A DNA stretch of 64,000 bases from Metallyticus violacea (taxonomy: Eukaryota; Arthropoda; Insecta; Mantodea; Metallyticidae): contig CM060837.1 in NCBI GenBank assembly GCA_030762175.1, positions 7,210,001-7,274,000 on the forward strand. Reading direction: 5' to 3'. Below the pieces are notes generated by a model. It was given only the letters and a program-made list of their open reading frames with translations. It made no database searches and was not told where the DNA came from. Position 1 is the first letter of the stretch, and every line of letters starts with the position of its first letter. The position numbers and the translations under genes are program-made. Shown here in pieces: positions 34,937 to 47,059 of this stretch.

Positions 34937-35089
34937 GTTCGTTACACGACAAGACCGGAACAGGTTTTTTTGAATCTGTGATTGTTAAATTTAGATCCTC
35001 AACCCTCTCTCTGGGCGTTCAAATCTTTAGTTCGATTTTTCCTGTTGTCAAATAAACGTCAGAAATGCGAAAATAATTCAATATGTTCA
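34937..35089. other. unassigned DNA
   Basis: Nothing recognisable between the signal-peptide candidate and the next SINE. Confidence 0.4.
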
Positions 35090-35303
35090 GGCACCATACG
35101 TGAGATGAAATAAATTGGGAAAGAATATTTTTTTTTAAGGAAGGAAACATTCCAGGCCTAAGTTTAGGGTACCTCCCCGGCATTTGCCATTTATGATAAC
35201 TCAGGAAAACCTGGGGGAAAAAATTCGGTCAGGGAGGACGGTCCTGATGGAAATCGAACTACAGACCTCCCACGCCTTAACGACCTCGGCCACCCTTGGC
35301 GGT
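35090..35303 (-). mobile_element. SINE family A, 3' truncated, head deletion
   Basis: Reverse copy starting at GAGATGAAATAAATTGGG, so the tail is missing. Body CATTCCAGGCCTAAGTTTAG and head complement GACCTCCCACGCCTTAACG are readable. As in the copy at 25328, the GCTCACGAGTC part of the head is absent. Confidence 0.86.
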
Positions 35304-36809
35304 ATTCATTATAAAGAGATGATTTAATACATACACCAATAATACAAAGGATTTATTGTAAAAATGGTACAAAATTCAATGTTCCTTACAGTTTTAAGAA
35401 AATACAGGCATTTTCACAAAGTATGAATGTTTCAAGAGACCCGAACTGGTTTTAACTTAGTTTTCAGTAACGACGGACCTTACCGCGCATTTTTAATAGC
35501 CTTTTTGGAAAAATTACGCTGTCAACCTTCATAGAACCCATTTTTGACTTTGGTTTTTCTTGTATGAAAGGAAATACGACGAAGTAGAGAAAAATTCTAC
35601 ATGTTTTTATGTTAAAAAAATCTGCGTATTTTATGGCTGCACATAGTAAACACAAAACCTTTATAGATCAACTTATATTCCCACCGCAAAACATAACAAA
35701 GGTTGCTATTTAATTTTCAGGATGTGAAGTAAATTTTGAATGTATAACTTTCCCTTTGACAGCGTTGGAAAGAGCGTAACATGATAAGTTAACCACAGGG
35801 GAAGTTAGTGCAAGACAACCAATGTCGCAGCTGCAGCAAAATGTTAGTTGTGGTCGTGCGCTCGCTGAATGTGGAAATGACCAGGGGACTGGGAAGTGAT
35901 CAATTTTCTAAAATTTTAAATTTTTATTTTTGTATTATTTATAGTGTTAAGATTGATATCCTAAAGTTTTATTGCTGAAATCTATATGCTAGTGTTTTTA
36001 ATTAGACTTTACTTATACGTAGGCGTATTTTAAAATTAGGTTGCGCTCTCTTTCATTTCGGCACTGTGTTGGTTCTGTGACCAGGACTCCTGAACTTTCA
36101 AGTGTAGGTTTTGTAAACGCACGCCAAAAGAGGAAATTTTGATTTCATGTTGGTACTACTGGCATGCGGATGCTTCATCTTGCTTGTTTGTTTACTAATT
36201 TATTATCTTGCGCAAATGTGTATTTTCGTAACAAAGCAAGAAAATATAACAATTGAAAGAAAATAATGAAATTCTAAAATGTAATTATTTGGCTGTGAAA
36301 GTTAAGACTGAACAATAAAATTGATCACTGATTTTGAATTGAATAACATTCTACTTTTATTGATAAATAGTACGTGGAAATTTTTCAGTTTCAACTGAAT
36401 AACAAATGAACAGCAATATGATTTTCCAACTTTATTCATAGCTGGTTTTTAATCTAGAATGCCATTTTCTTTCCACCCATTCTCTTGAAAACGCGTTGCT
36501 ACCGCATAATTTCCGTTAACTGTTGCAACGCCGATGATGTCGTGTCTCTGACGAAAATGTTTGATTGGTCAGCGATAAAACGGGCTCTCGCAGCCGAGTC
36601 GTCGGCATAAACACGTCCCAAGTGAAGTGATTTCTCGCCTGCCATAGGCTACGATTTTCGCATGTTTCCTTTACACGATTGCGTTGGGATTTCTTGCCAG
36701 TACTTTATGATGGTTTTTGGAGAAGAGCATGTTGAAGATGATATTTACGAATGCTGAAAAAGTCGGCATGCCCATGGGGTAAGGAGAGTGTAGGAAGAAT
36801 GTTGTTGTC
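35304..36809. other. unassigned DNA
   Basis: AT-rich at 35900-36450, more GC-rich at 36470-36700. No exon with good splice sites or known repeat was recognised. Confidence 0.5.
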
Positions 36810-37099
36810 GGTCCTGGTGGTGTGGTAACCATACTTGCCTTCTAAACCCAAGATCGCGGGTTCAATTCCGGCCAGGATCGATGGATTTTTTCGGGCATAA
36901 AAATCCTAATTATGGCTTCCTTCGGAAAGGAAGTAATGCCGCGGGTCCCGTGTCGTACATTTACGGCAAGAAAAAGAACCTGAAGCCTGAAAGAAGAGGC
37001 CTCTGAGCAAAATTTGTCGGCCGTTTCACGCCCTGAATTGAATGAGTCGCTGATGACCTGAGGTGTTAAAGAGCGTCCGAAAATAAATCAAATAAAAAA
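36810..37099 (+). mobile_element. SINE family B, full length
   Basis: Head GGTCCTGGTGGTGTGGTAAC, B box GGTTCAATTCCGG, and the post-head hairpin GGATTTTTTCGGGCATAAAA. The body runs through GAGGCCTCTGAGCAAAATTT to GCGTCCGAAAATAAATCAAA and an A tail. Confidence 0.9.
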
Positions 37100-37149
37100 A
37101 AATGTTTTTCATGCTGAAAGATATCCCAATAGAAGTACTGCGTTTGTTT

Positions 37150-37390
37150 TCACTTATTGTTTCAAAATAGTTGAATTGGACGGAGTGAGCTGTACTTCGG
37201 CTCGCCGCTGTTAGACATTTCTCTGTGGGGAAAGCTAAAAGACACTGTGTACAAGGACATACCGACTACACCGGAAGATATGAAACGGCGTATTACAGCT
37301 GTCTGTTCTGAAACTTGTGTTAAAATGCTACAACATGCGCAGTATCTTTACATGACAGACCGAAACCTTGTATTGTAGTCATCATTTTGA
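37150..37390 (+). pseudogene. Tc1/mariner-like transposase C-terminal fragment
   Basis: Reading LLDISLWGKLKDTVYKDIPT then PEDMKRRITAVCSETCVKML up to a stop near 37378 matches the region around the third catalytic Asp and the C-terminus of DDE_3-type transposases. The upstream SPDL segment is in another frame. Only the final quarter of the gene is present. It begins about 50 bases downstream of a SINE B tail. Confidence 0.75.
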
Positions 37391-38596
37391 ACACAATCTG
37401 TGATGACCGATTTTCTATTTCTTCTTCAGAATTCACAGATTTTGTTTATTCACTTTTGTATTCCTTAAGAGAGTATTCACATATGGCACAGTAAAACACA
37501 TAAGTAAAAAATCTCATCACATACACACACACTAAATAAGAAAAAAAAAAAAAACATATGAGCATCGTAGCCTAGTAACTAAGCAGTTAAATGGGGCAGA
37601 CATTTGTAAATATTAAAAAATTTATATTACTATAGCTTGCTAACTACTACCATTAGAATCCTGCAAAAATACCATTGACATCTTAATTTCCTATATTTTT
37701 ATTTGCTTGGTGTCGAGGTCAGTTCGAAAAAAATGTAAATTTTTCAAGAAATATACATACCAATAATTATTATGATCTGTGCTGGTCTTCAATTGTGAGC
37801 GCTTGTCTAAACTTCAGTTCTGTGAAAGCAGCACATCAATAGCACCTCCCATTTCAGAAATTTACAGATGATTAGCCGTGTATGATTTCATCTCTCCTAA
37901 TCGTACAGGATAATTTTGCCATAAAAATGCCAGAAATAGCAAGTCATATGTATAGAAAAGGCAATTTCTTATTGATAAGCGCCAAAAACTGGGTAATATT
38001 CGGTTTGTTTGCAATGACGCCTGTGAACATTTGTTGCTAAGGAACGGAAGCGCGTCACTTTGCAGAGTGTTTTTCACACTTTCCATCCATTTCTCTTGGG
38101 ATCGATTTAGCTTTTTTGCCTTTGTAAATCACTTCTTTTGTTTTATTTGCGTCGTCCCTTCCTCTTGAAATTCGAAAAAACTTTCTTCTCTATCCCGGGC
38201 GGACCTCTTTACAACCTCAATATATTGCGTAGGGACATCGCAAGTCAAATCTTTGGGGTCTCCAGTCAAGGGTCCCTTCTCAAACCGTCATGAATTATTC
38301 CCAGTGTTTGGACAAGCAGCATTAGCCATTAGCAAATCTCTCTCTCTTTCTCTCTCTCTCTCCACAGCTCTCCCTGCTGGCTGTCAGTCCAGAGAAAACC
38401 GTCTGCCTGGCTTTTGTTGCCAGCGTTCATGTCAGTTGAGGATTTAATTACGTCACTCAGACGTATACAAGAACAGCAAATCAGGAGGGATTCTGCAGAC
38501 TGCTTCTGAGCCCTCTTGGACCGCCTGAAGGAAGCGGCACGCTGCTTATCTGTGGCGGTTCGTTGCCTAGGTATCTGCTAATCGTCAACCTCAAGA
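37391..38596. repeat. unassigned DNA with (CT)n
   Basis: An A run lies at about 37541-37553. An interrupted (CT)n tract at 38338-38363 precedes CACAG. I recognise no gene. Confidence 0.5.
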
Positions 38597-38841
38597 CTAG
38601 GGTGTTCCAGGTCGCTAAAGCATGGGCTACTTGCCTGTAGTTCGAATCTCGCCAGGACACCTCTTTCTAACTGAGAATTTTTCCATTTATCCATTTTTCC
38701 ATTTTTTTTTTTTTTTTTTTTTTTTTTCCCAGTCTCACAAATGGCAAAGGCTGTAGAAGTATTTTAAACTATGCCTGAAGCGTTTCCTTCCCAATCTTCA
38801 TTCCAGTTTATCATTTCATCTCATGCATCATCCCACCGCCT
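38597..38841 (+). mobile_element. SINE family A, strongly diverged
   Basis: Head GTTCCAGGTCGCTAAAGC, B box AGTTCGAATCTCGCCAGGAC, and body ACAAATGGCAAAGGCTG ending in TTATCATTTCATCTCATGCA. A 26-base T run (38702-38727) has expanded exactly where other copies carry the loop TTTTTTCCAGGTTTT. Confidence 0.75.
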
Positions 38842-39057
38842 GAAAAAAGCAGAGATTTTTGTACATTAGAATGAGCTGCACAAGTATGGACCATGTGCTC
38901 GGTTTTTCTACTGTCGACAGAGCGTGTAAGGACACCCCAGTAGTGAGTTAATTAGCAAATAATTAATGTGGTGTGTATTATGACTTGAGATCGGAATAAT
39001 ATAAAGGAAATGCTGAAGCACTAAAACCACATCACTAAAATATGAAAGTAAATACAG
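38842..39057. other. unassigned DNA
   Basis: No recognisable element in this short gap. Confidence 0.4.
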
Positions 39058-39756
39058 AGGGCGTCAAAAATGTCTACACACTTCAAGCAAATAAAACACT
39101 GTGTTAACATAGCAAAACTGAATTCACACAAACAGAAAATGATGAGCACTAATCATCTTAGACTTTTACAGTTCCAACAGTTGCTCAAAATACCCACTAT
39201 CGGCGTCGATACACTTCTGAGTACGTTGAACTACTGATTGAGTAACGTTTGCAAAAGTGTCCTCAGCGATTTCAGCACATGCCGTTTCAATTTCTTCCCG
39301 AAGTGCTGTCATTGTAGCTGGTTTTCTACGGTATACAACATCCTTAAGGGTTCCCCATAGGTAGAAGTCCAACGGAGTTAGATCCGGAGAACGCGGTGGA
39401 AACTCAATCGGACCTCTTCGTCCTATCCAGTGCCTTGGAAGATTGTCATCAAGCTAGATCTTGGTAGTAATATGGTGGTGCACCATCCTGTTGGAAGTAA
39501 AATTCCTTATTTCCATAGAGTGTACGAATGGCGGATAAGATCGATGTGCATATCATGTTTAGGTACACTGGGCCAGTTACAGTTCCTTCAAAAAAGAATG
39601 GTCCAATTAGACCATTACACTATGTGACTTACAACGTAATGTGAGTCACATCTGTTTACAGAACATACTACACATTACTGTTGTTTTTCGGTCCAACTTT
39701 GAAATATATTAAATAGATATCTACTGTGAAGTGTGTATACATTTTTTGGCATCCCT
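39058..39756 (-). mobile_element. DD41D-type element with both ends, N-terminus deleted
   Basis: Terminal inverted repeats are visible: GCGTCAAAAATGTCTACACA on the left, and TGTATACATTTTTTGGCATC on the right. The leader lacks the tandem duplication. On the minus strand the gene retains the central core and C-terminus but has lost the HTH start. Confidence 0.88.
39166..39627 (-). pseudogene. DD41D-type transposase core, N-terminus missing
   Basis: The first readable part is [20 protein letters not shown], then [17 protein letters not shown] with a catalytic Asp. About eight bases are then missing and the frame is lost. [14 protein letters not shown] and LDFYLWGTLKDVVY follow with the next catalytic Asp, ending in CIDADSGYFEQLL. 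Joining this copy with 52016 gives about 41 residues between the two Asp positions (DD41D class). It holds precisely the segment that other copies have lost. Confidence 0.85.
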
Positions 39757-42059
39757 GTATTTTAAAACGCTTTATTTTTTAATATTAAGGATACAACATT
39801 TAAATAGCATTAAACATTAAAGTGTGTTGGGGGGAGGTAAAAGTTGAGAAAGAATTGTAGCCATTGTGTAGCAAAGTAGACAATAACTTTATATTAGAGT
39901 ATAGAAACCGAATGATTGAGAGAGGAAATGTGTAACAAGAAGGGGATAACTTGCAGACAGATATTTTGACATTAAAAATTGGTGGTAGTAGCAGAATAGA
40001 AATTTTGAATCAGCTTGGAAATTATGTAAGAAAATAAGAGAAAAATGGTGACGAAAATAAAGAAACAATGATGGAGGATGGTCTCTTTAGGAAAGTATTT
40101 ATCCATATACACAACAACCGGGGTGTTAGTTGTATTAACAAGCACTGAACGATCAAGGAAATATTATAAATTGTAATGGTAAATCGATAGGAATAATAAT
40201 AAATACTCATTCATATATTAAAAGCGTTACAATATTTTATTTTGGGCCATTAGTGCACTAATTTGATAGGAAATTACATATCTCAAAAGATCGCACTATC
40301 TTCAGGATAATGTTTTTGCTGCGCTCTACAACAGGAACGATGTGCTAATATTCTTTAGACTTCCACTGTCATTGAAATTTATCATTACCGTGATATTTTG
40401 TCGTGGTCGTTGGTTTAACTAATATTTAAAACCAAAGCTTTCGTTGACACTGCGGCCAGCATCTAAAAGTTTTATTCCATGGCAATTTTGGATGATTCTG
40501 CGTTTTCGGAACATGCCAAGGAATAAAATTTGAAAATTAAGGTAGAAGAGAGGGCTTAGAAATAGAGCAGCAGAGGTTTTTAACTAAGCAAGACTTGATT
40601 TCCGTTACTGTTCTGCAAATAACGTCTGCGCCACAACTCTCCTACCTCTTACGGTTTTGTAGAGACGATTTCCTCCACTGTTGGTGCTGATCGTAGCGTC
40701 AGCGAAAGCTATGGTTTTTAAATTAATTTTCAGCAGCAATTATGGCAGAATAGCTAGTTATGATTAATATCATACTACATTAATGTTATTATTAAGAACT
40801 TTTAATGTTCAAGTTCTATTTTTTTATATCCAGTTATTTTTCAAATACTGTATGGTTCGTTCGTTCTCTTCTGTGTGTATTGGTAACAACCAGATCCCAG
40901 AAGTTCAGGCATTTATTGTAATTAAAACAGGCAGGCAAAAAGATAATTAATATACTTAATATTGGCAGTAATATAATTAATTTAGGTATTTATTAAAAGT
41001 GCAAACAGGGAGTAATAAAACTCATTACTAATGAAAATAGATATTTAAGATACTTAATAATTTTTAATCACATAATTAAAGTACTTGAGCTTACTTTTCT
41101 TGATTACAAGCAACAACAAGATGTTTTTTCAAGGTGTCAACTGTCATAGTCAGCCAGAACATTTTTCATCGTGGAAAAAGAACTGAAGTGATTGGGGCAT
41201 GTTTAAAACAAGCTATTTCGGAAGTACTTGTACTATGAGCTCCTCATATGAAACCGCTTTATTCAGACAATTTAGTAAGCCGAATTATGGATGTCACTTT
41301 AATTTTATTAATATTAATCACTTCTCCTATCTGTACTTAAGAATGCCAATGTAAACTTGACATGTCATATAATAAATAACACATAATAAATTATTTTACC
41401 GAATATTCATATTGTTTTTATTATAATCTTTCGAGAATATTTTTTACAGAGGGGGGAAATAATAAAGCAAAAAAATCACTGCAAGAAAAAGCACCACATG
41501 TAAAGAAGATGAGGCCAAAAGCCGTACAGATCTCGTTAACACGCTCAGAGGTCTGCAATATACAAACAAAAGTTGTGAAACGGCGCCATCTGGTTATCCA
41601 CACCCAAACTCTTGCTGAGTGATGCCGCCTCGTTGGGAAAATAAAGGCTGGGTACTCGCCTTCCTCATACATACACTCCCAACTAACACAACTGTTCTGT
41701 CCAGTGCTACAAATGTTACTTAGCGTAAAAGTGTTTTATGTTGGCAACAGTTGTTGCGTTTATCCTTAGGTTGGGGGGCTTTTAGATTGCTGCCAAGAAA
41801 TTGCATGTATAACTAGGGAAACTAACATAGATAGAATATGAAACCTTTAAAGTACTGAAGGGTAATATATTTCAATACATATCTTGTATAAAGTACAGGA
41901 AGTAAACACAATTACATGCATATACATTTAATAACAAAAGAATTAGAATATTGTGCTATAAAGCTTTCAAGACGAAAAAGTATTTTATTCAGGTGAAATA
42001 AATATTTATAGTTTATCTTGCGTTCTTGAAAGAACTTCATAGATCCCCTGTGGCTCCTT
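39757..42059. other. AT-rich unassigned DNA
   Basis: Several minus-strand open frames (for example 41421-41672) have no recognised domain. No element of the families here is present. Confidence 0.5.
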
Positions 42060-42560
42060 CTGAGAAATGGAAGAAATTTCTTCACGAATATTATTTTGTA
42101 GTTCATCTAATGTATGTAAATTTGTCCTTTAATGTCCTTCAAGGATAAAAATCACAGAGTGTCAAATCGGAATCCGAGGGGGCTGTATGTCTGATGACTT
42201 TATATTTCACGAATTGCATGCAAGGAGACATGGACTGCATGTGCAGTTACACAATCCTGTTGGAAAGTCGCAAACCTAAGTTCCCTCAAAGTTATCTTAG
42301 GGGAAGGATTGCAAAATACTCTGCATACACCTAATTAATTATTTCTTAAAATGGGAGGGGTCTATCATTCTTTCGTCACTAATAGCGCACCACACTTCAA
42401 GGGTTCCTCGTGAAGCTGGTTAGGTTTTTCTGTACTCCAGTATCGATTCGTTTGTGAATTAATTTTGTGGGGAAACCAAAATTCGCCCGTAAAGAAAATT
42501 AGATTAGGATTAATTTCTGCGTCATTCTCAAATATACTCTTGGATGCAGGGTCACCCGGC
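42060..42560 (-). pseudogene. Tc1/mariner-like transposase relic
   Basis: Minus-strand reading gives INPNLIFFTGEFWFPHKINS then NRYWSTEKPNQLHEEPLKCG. These correspond to the first catalytic block, where the usual SDE is TGE, so the first Asp is lost. FQQDCVTAHAVHVSLHAIRE holds the second Asp, and SDLTLCDFYP the third, followed by a stop. Frames change several times. The QQD...CDFY pattern is related to, but distinct from, the DD41D family above. Confidence 0.8.
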
Positions 42561-43166
42561 TTAATTCTTGCACTACAGTAATTTTATAAGGTTTTGTATT
42601 CAGTAGTTTTGTAACTGTTCGAGCAGAGGAGTAGGAAAACCCCGTTTGCTGAGGAAAACATCAAGAATGGAAGAGGTTCCAGAGCATGTCGATTGTTATG
42701 TAATGTTTCATTCTGTGAGTACTGTTCTAGGCTAGAACGCTTTTTATTTAACAAAATTTATTTACCAATCAGTCTGTGAATTAAACTTCCACTTTGAACT
42801 TGAATAGTCAGGAAATATATCTTTAAAAACAATTTTCATATATCACTTACCGATTCTGTTGTAAATAAATATTCTTTAGAGAACACAATACCTGAATTGA
42901 GCCATATTAACATAATTAATCCACTGTATTACGCCCCCTAATGAATATTTAATACACTCAAACTAGAACATGCTCGTAATATCCTAAAGTTAAACTCAAA
43001 CTGACCTCCCTCCTGTTCCCCGGCCGGCTTTCAAGTATGGAAACGAGAGGATAACTGCAAAGCTCTTGACACCTGCGCCAAACTGCACGTGAAGCGGCGC
43101 CAGAACGGAAAAATCACCCAGTATATTAAGTCATTCGTTGTTCAAGCAAAAGGACACGGAGAGATG
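42561..43166. other. unassigned DNA
   Basis: Nothing recognised. Confidence 0.45.
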
Positions 43167-43463
43167 TTGATTTGGTTTATTTACGGACGCTATTTAACAT
43201 CTCAGGTCATCAGCGTCCCATTCAATTCAGGGCGTGAAACGACCCACAAATTTTGCTCAGAAGCCTCTTCTTTCAGGCTTGAGATTCTTTTTCATGCCGT
43301 AAATGTACGACACGGGACCCACGACTTTACTTCCCTTCCGAAGGAAGCCATACCCAGGATTTTTATGCCCCCCCCCAAAAAAACCATTAAATCTGACCGG
43401 GTTTGAACCCACGATCTTGGGTTTAGGAGGCAGGTATGGTTACCGCTACACCACCAGGACCGA
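43167..43463 (-). mobile_element. SINE family B, full length
   Basis: Reverse copy, from TTGATTTGGTTTATTTACGG through TCAGGTCATCAGCGTCCC to the head complement GTTTGAACCCACGATCTTGG and ACACCACCAGGACCGAC. The T6-containing hairpin is altered by a C8 and A7 run (CCCCCCCCAAAAAAA). An (AC)n tract and a G run follow directly. Confidence 0.9.
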
Positions 43464-43490
43464 CACACACACACAGGGGTGGGGGGGGGG
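43463..43490. repeat. (AC)n plus G run
   Basis: About 12 bases of AC repeat, then AGGGGT and ten G, directly abutting the SINE head. Confidence 0.9.
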
Positions 43491-44010
43491 AATTTTCAAT
43501 ATTAAGTGGTTGGTTTAATTGACTGAATAAAACAGCAATAGGTTTTCTTTGTTTTTTGATTGATATAAGAACAACGCATACAAAATAATGTCTGCACATT
43601 GACATATTGGCAAAATACGTGAAAAGTAATATTTCCATAAAAATAATTCTAGAGTCGCAGAAGTTGTTTTCCTCTGTTTTATTTCCTTTCTTTTTCCAGC
43701 ATTACAATATTTACGAATGTTCCTTACAACATGCTCTTTTCTGTCAAAGTTTTGAACGCATGCCAAACTTTATAGGCAGTTCTCTGGGTTAAGAATTCTC
43801 TCCTTCGGCTGCTTTATTTAGTTTTCTACACCAACCGCTGATTTAAAATCGCAGTTTTCCCAAAATCGGAATGTTAGAAGACAACGTGGAATTTAAAATA
43901 GTATTCGCCCTCTACTTTACAAACTGATTTTATTTCCAGTTCGCAGTTCAATAAAATACATTTGAAGTACATAAACTTCACTATGAAGTAAATTCAATAA
44001 TGTCTATGGA
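43491..44010. other. unassigned DNA
   Basis: Short open frames on both strands lack a recognisable domain. Confidence 0.45.
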
Positions 44011-44299
44011 TTTTTTTTTTTTTGAATAGTGTTTAACGCCCGTTTTTACTACTGAGGCACCACAGACGGTGGGCACTGATGATACATGAGATGAAATGAA
44101 ATGATACATTGGGAAAGGATTTTTTTTAAGGAAGGAAACATTCCAGATCTAAGGTTAGTGTACCTTGCCGGCATTTGCCATTTAGAGGACTGAGGAAAAC
44201 CTGGAAAAAACCTCAGGGAGGAGGGTCCTAGTGAGGTTCGAACTCCAGACCTTCCGCTCACGAGTTCGTGCCTTAACGACCTCGGCCACCAGTGGCGGT
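44011..44299 (-). mobile_element. SINE family A, full length
   Basis: Reverse copy with T12 tail, GTGTTTAACGCCCGTTTTTA, GGGCACTGATGATACATGAG, and a duplicated GAAAT in the ATGAAATGAAATGATA stretch. It ends with head complement GGCCACCAGTGGCGG. The B-box complement reads GGTTCGAACTCC. Confidence 0.9.
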
Positions 44300-45094
44300 T
44301 TGGCTATTGAAGTGAAATTGGAAAATTTTGAATAGCTATACTTGGAGATTTTAGATTTTGCACACACGTTATTCCAATTTTCAGTGTTATCTCAACTGTT
44401 TTATTTTTTATTTTATTTTATTTGTTTATTTTTTGGTCGATTTTGAGCTACTGCCATTTCTATTGCTATTTCCTCCCATAATTTTTTAAAACTTTCTGCA
44501 AAAGTTTGTAAGCTTATTTAAATGTTCTTATATGCTAGTTATCGTGAAAATATTTAATTATTACTGTTGGTTATTTTTTTAAAGAAATATAATGTGTGTT
44601 TAAATGGAAAATAATGGAAAAATTAATGGCTGACTACACTATTTTTTTTTTTTTTTTTTTTTTGCTACTATATTTTTGCTTTTACAGAAAAATGCATGCT
44701 ACTTTAATAAAGTAAAATGTACCGAATGTTTCTAAAAATGTTAGCCATGTACGATTACTTATGTTTAATATTATTAAAAATAATCGATTACCATAGATTC
44801 AATTTCTTTTTGTTACAACACATGCTGTAGAATTATATTCATTCTATTATTTTTATTACTATTATAAATGCACTTATCTCCATAGTATTGTTAGGGTTTA
44901 ATTTTATGTTTTGTTTGTATCTTTAGGGTATTTCTACTTTCAGGTTTGAGGTAGGTTGATAATGTATAAATTGTCACTGCTGGTGCTTGTTTTATATTAT
45001 TGTTCTTTTATTTTCTTGTTTTTTTTTTCTTCTTCATAAGTTAATATTTTTCATTATCAATATTTATCTATTAGCACATATACATTATATTTTA
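44300..45094. other. AT-rich unassigned DNA
   Basis: A T run of 22 bases lies at 44642-44663. No gene is visible. Confidence 0.5.
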
Positions 45095-45373
45095 CATCGG
45101 ACGCTATTTAACATCTGAGGTCATCAGCGTCCCTTTCAATTCATGGCGTAAAACAGTCGACAAATTTTGCTCAGAGGACTTTCCTTTCAGGCTTGAGGTT
45201 CTTTTTCCTGCCGTAAATGTACGACATGGACCTACGGTTTTACTTCCCTTCCGAAAGAAGCCATAATTAGGATTTTTACGCCCGAAAAAAATCATCGATC
45301 TTGGCCGGGATTGAACCCACGTTCTTAAATTTACGAGGCAAGTGTGGATACCACTACGCCACTAGGACCGACC
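45095..45373 (-). mobile_element. SINE family B, near full length
   Basis: Reverse copy: CGGACGCTATTTAACATCTG, GACAAATTTTGCTCAGAGG, GCCATAATTAGGATTTTTAC, and head complement CCGGGATTGAACCCACG then CTACGCCACTAGGACCGACC. Confidence 0.88.
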
Positions 45374-46362
45374 ATAATATAGCTTTTAGAGCATACTGAG
45401 AGAAGTGCATCTTCTTTAAAAAAATTTGACAAAGGTGGATGTACCTAGCAATTTGTATAACATTTCCAAAGCCATGGTAAGTTAGGCAGATTTCATTAAA
45501 ACGAACTCGGAGAGACTGCCAAAGGCGAATAGAACCCCCCCCCCCAAATATATGTGTACAATTAGGAATTACAGAAGATGAGAAAAGAATAAGAATGGAA
45601 TAATTAGGCAAATTTTCTCTTCATAATTACAAAATATTGTATAAGTTTTCTATTGATTGTCACATGGTGTGTGATTAACTACTAGAAACCTGAGTGCATA
45701 ACCACAAACATATGGAGGATGAGAAAGCAGTTTAGTGTTCTTTTCTTTGAAAAGTGGAAACACAGTGCAACATTTTGTTCCTGAGATATACCAAGGTACT
45801 TTTTCTTTTATAATAAAAAAGGAATACGCCACCCCCTAAACCAGGCCCCTTCGTAATCAATTGAGAAATAGGAAACACTTCTTTCTTTGTACAAAAATCC
45901 GGTTATCTTAATCCAAACAGAACTTGCATAGAACTCGAGGAAGATCGTTCTTGACAACAAGAGGCAAACTTTGGATTTAGCTTTAAGGTTATAAGGGGTC
46001 GTGTTCTTTTCATCCCCAGCGCTAGTTCTATTGAATGCACCTGAGCATTAGCTTCTCTCCTCTCCCCTGGATGTATCAAACAACTGGCTTTCGCTCCCTT
46101 AATTCAGAGACAGGCCTTCAGATGTCTTGTGCAGCGCACGAGGGTTGAAATCCTCTTCACCCTTCCTGCCGTCCGATTATGATGCGGTTTCTACCACTTG
46201 AAAGTACAGTATGCCCCATGTGCACTCACACCTCGTTTCTGGTCAAGACAATTGCCACCTGCTGTAATTTAACCCCATAGGCAAAGCGTCACCTTTTCTT
46301 ATAATTTATTAATGTTACATTGTGCATTTTTATAATAAGTTCTGTGTGAAAAATTAATACCG
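45374..46362. other. unassigned DNA
   Basis: A C run lies at about 45535-45545. No supported gene. Confidence 0.45.
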
Positions 46363-47059
46363 AGAGTGCCCAAAAAAGGTATACACACTTTCACAGTAGA
46401 AATCTAATTAATATATTTCAAAGTTGAACCGAAAAACTACAGTAATGTGTAGTATGATGTTCTGTAAACAGATGTCACTCACGTTACGTTAAACTAGCGT
46501 TGCTACAACAAAATGAAGCCAAGATTATCGTTTGAACAGAGGAAAGCAATTTTGAAATGATATTGGGAAACCGAGAATGTTGTTGAAGTTCAAAGTCAAT
46601 GGAGACGTGTGTACAGAACAGAACCGTCAACGCAAGTAACAATTGCACGCATTCGAGACAAATTTGAGACTCGTGGTACCCTATGCGATGTTTGCAAGGG
46701 TGGATAGGACGAAGAGGTCCGATTGAGTTTCCACCGCGTTCTCCGGATCTAACTCCGTTGGACTTCTATGGGGAACCCTTAAGGATGTTGTATACCGTAG
46801 AAAACCAGCCACACTGGCAGCACTTCGGGAAGAAATTGAAACGGCATGTGCTGAGGACACTTTCGCAAACGTTGCTCAATCAGTAGTTCAACGTACTCAG
46901 AAGTGTATCGACGCCGATGGTGGGCATTTTGGGCAACTGTTGTAGCTGTAAAAGCCTAAGATGATTAGTGCTCATCATTTTCTGTTTGTGAGAATTTAGT
47001 TTTGTTATGTTAACATAATTTTTACTTTGCTTGAAGCGTGTATACATTTTGGCATCCTC
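46363..47059 (+). mobile_element. DD41D-type element, both ends present, internally deleted
   Basis: Ends: GTGCCCAAAAAAGGTATACA and TGTATACATTTTGGCATCCT. The leader is single-unit. The gene starts at 46512 with KPRLSFEQRKAILK, has an immediate stop (TGA for TGG), and continues to RDKFETRGTLCDVCKG. It then jumps straight to the WIGRRGPIEFPPRSPDLT segment, with the joint at about 46700. This deletion is larger and at a different breakpoint from the copy at 20276. The C-terminal part is in shifted frames. Confidence 0.88.

Noticed and set aside
38338..38432. (CT)n followed by CACAG and an open stretch (LSLLAVSPEKTVCLAF...) as a splice acceptor and exon
   Set aside because: The pyrimidine tract is a simple microsatellite, the frame stops after 23 codons and no partner exon is supported.
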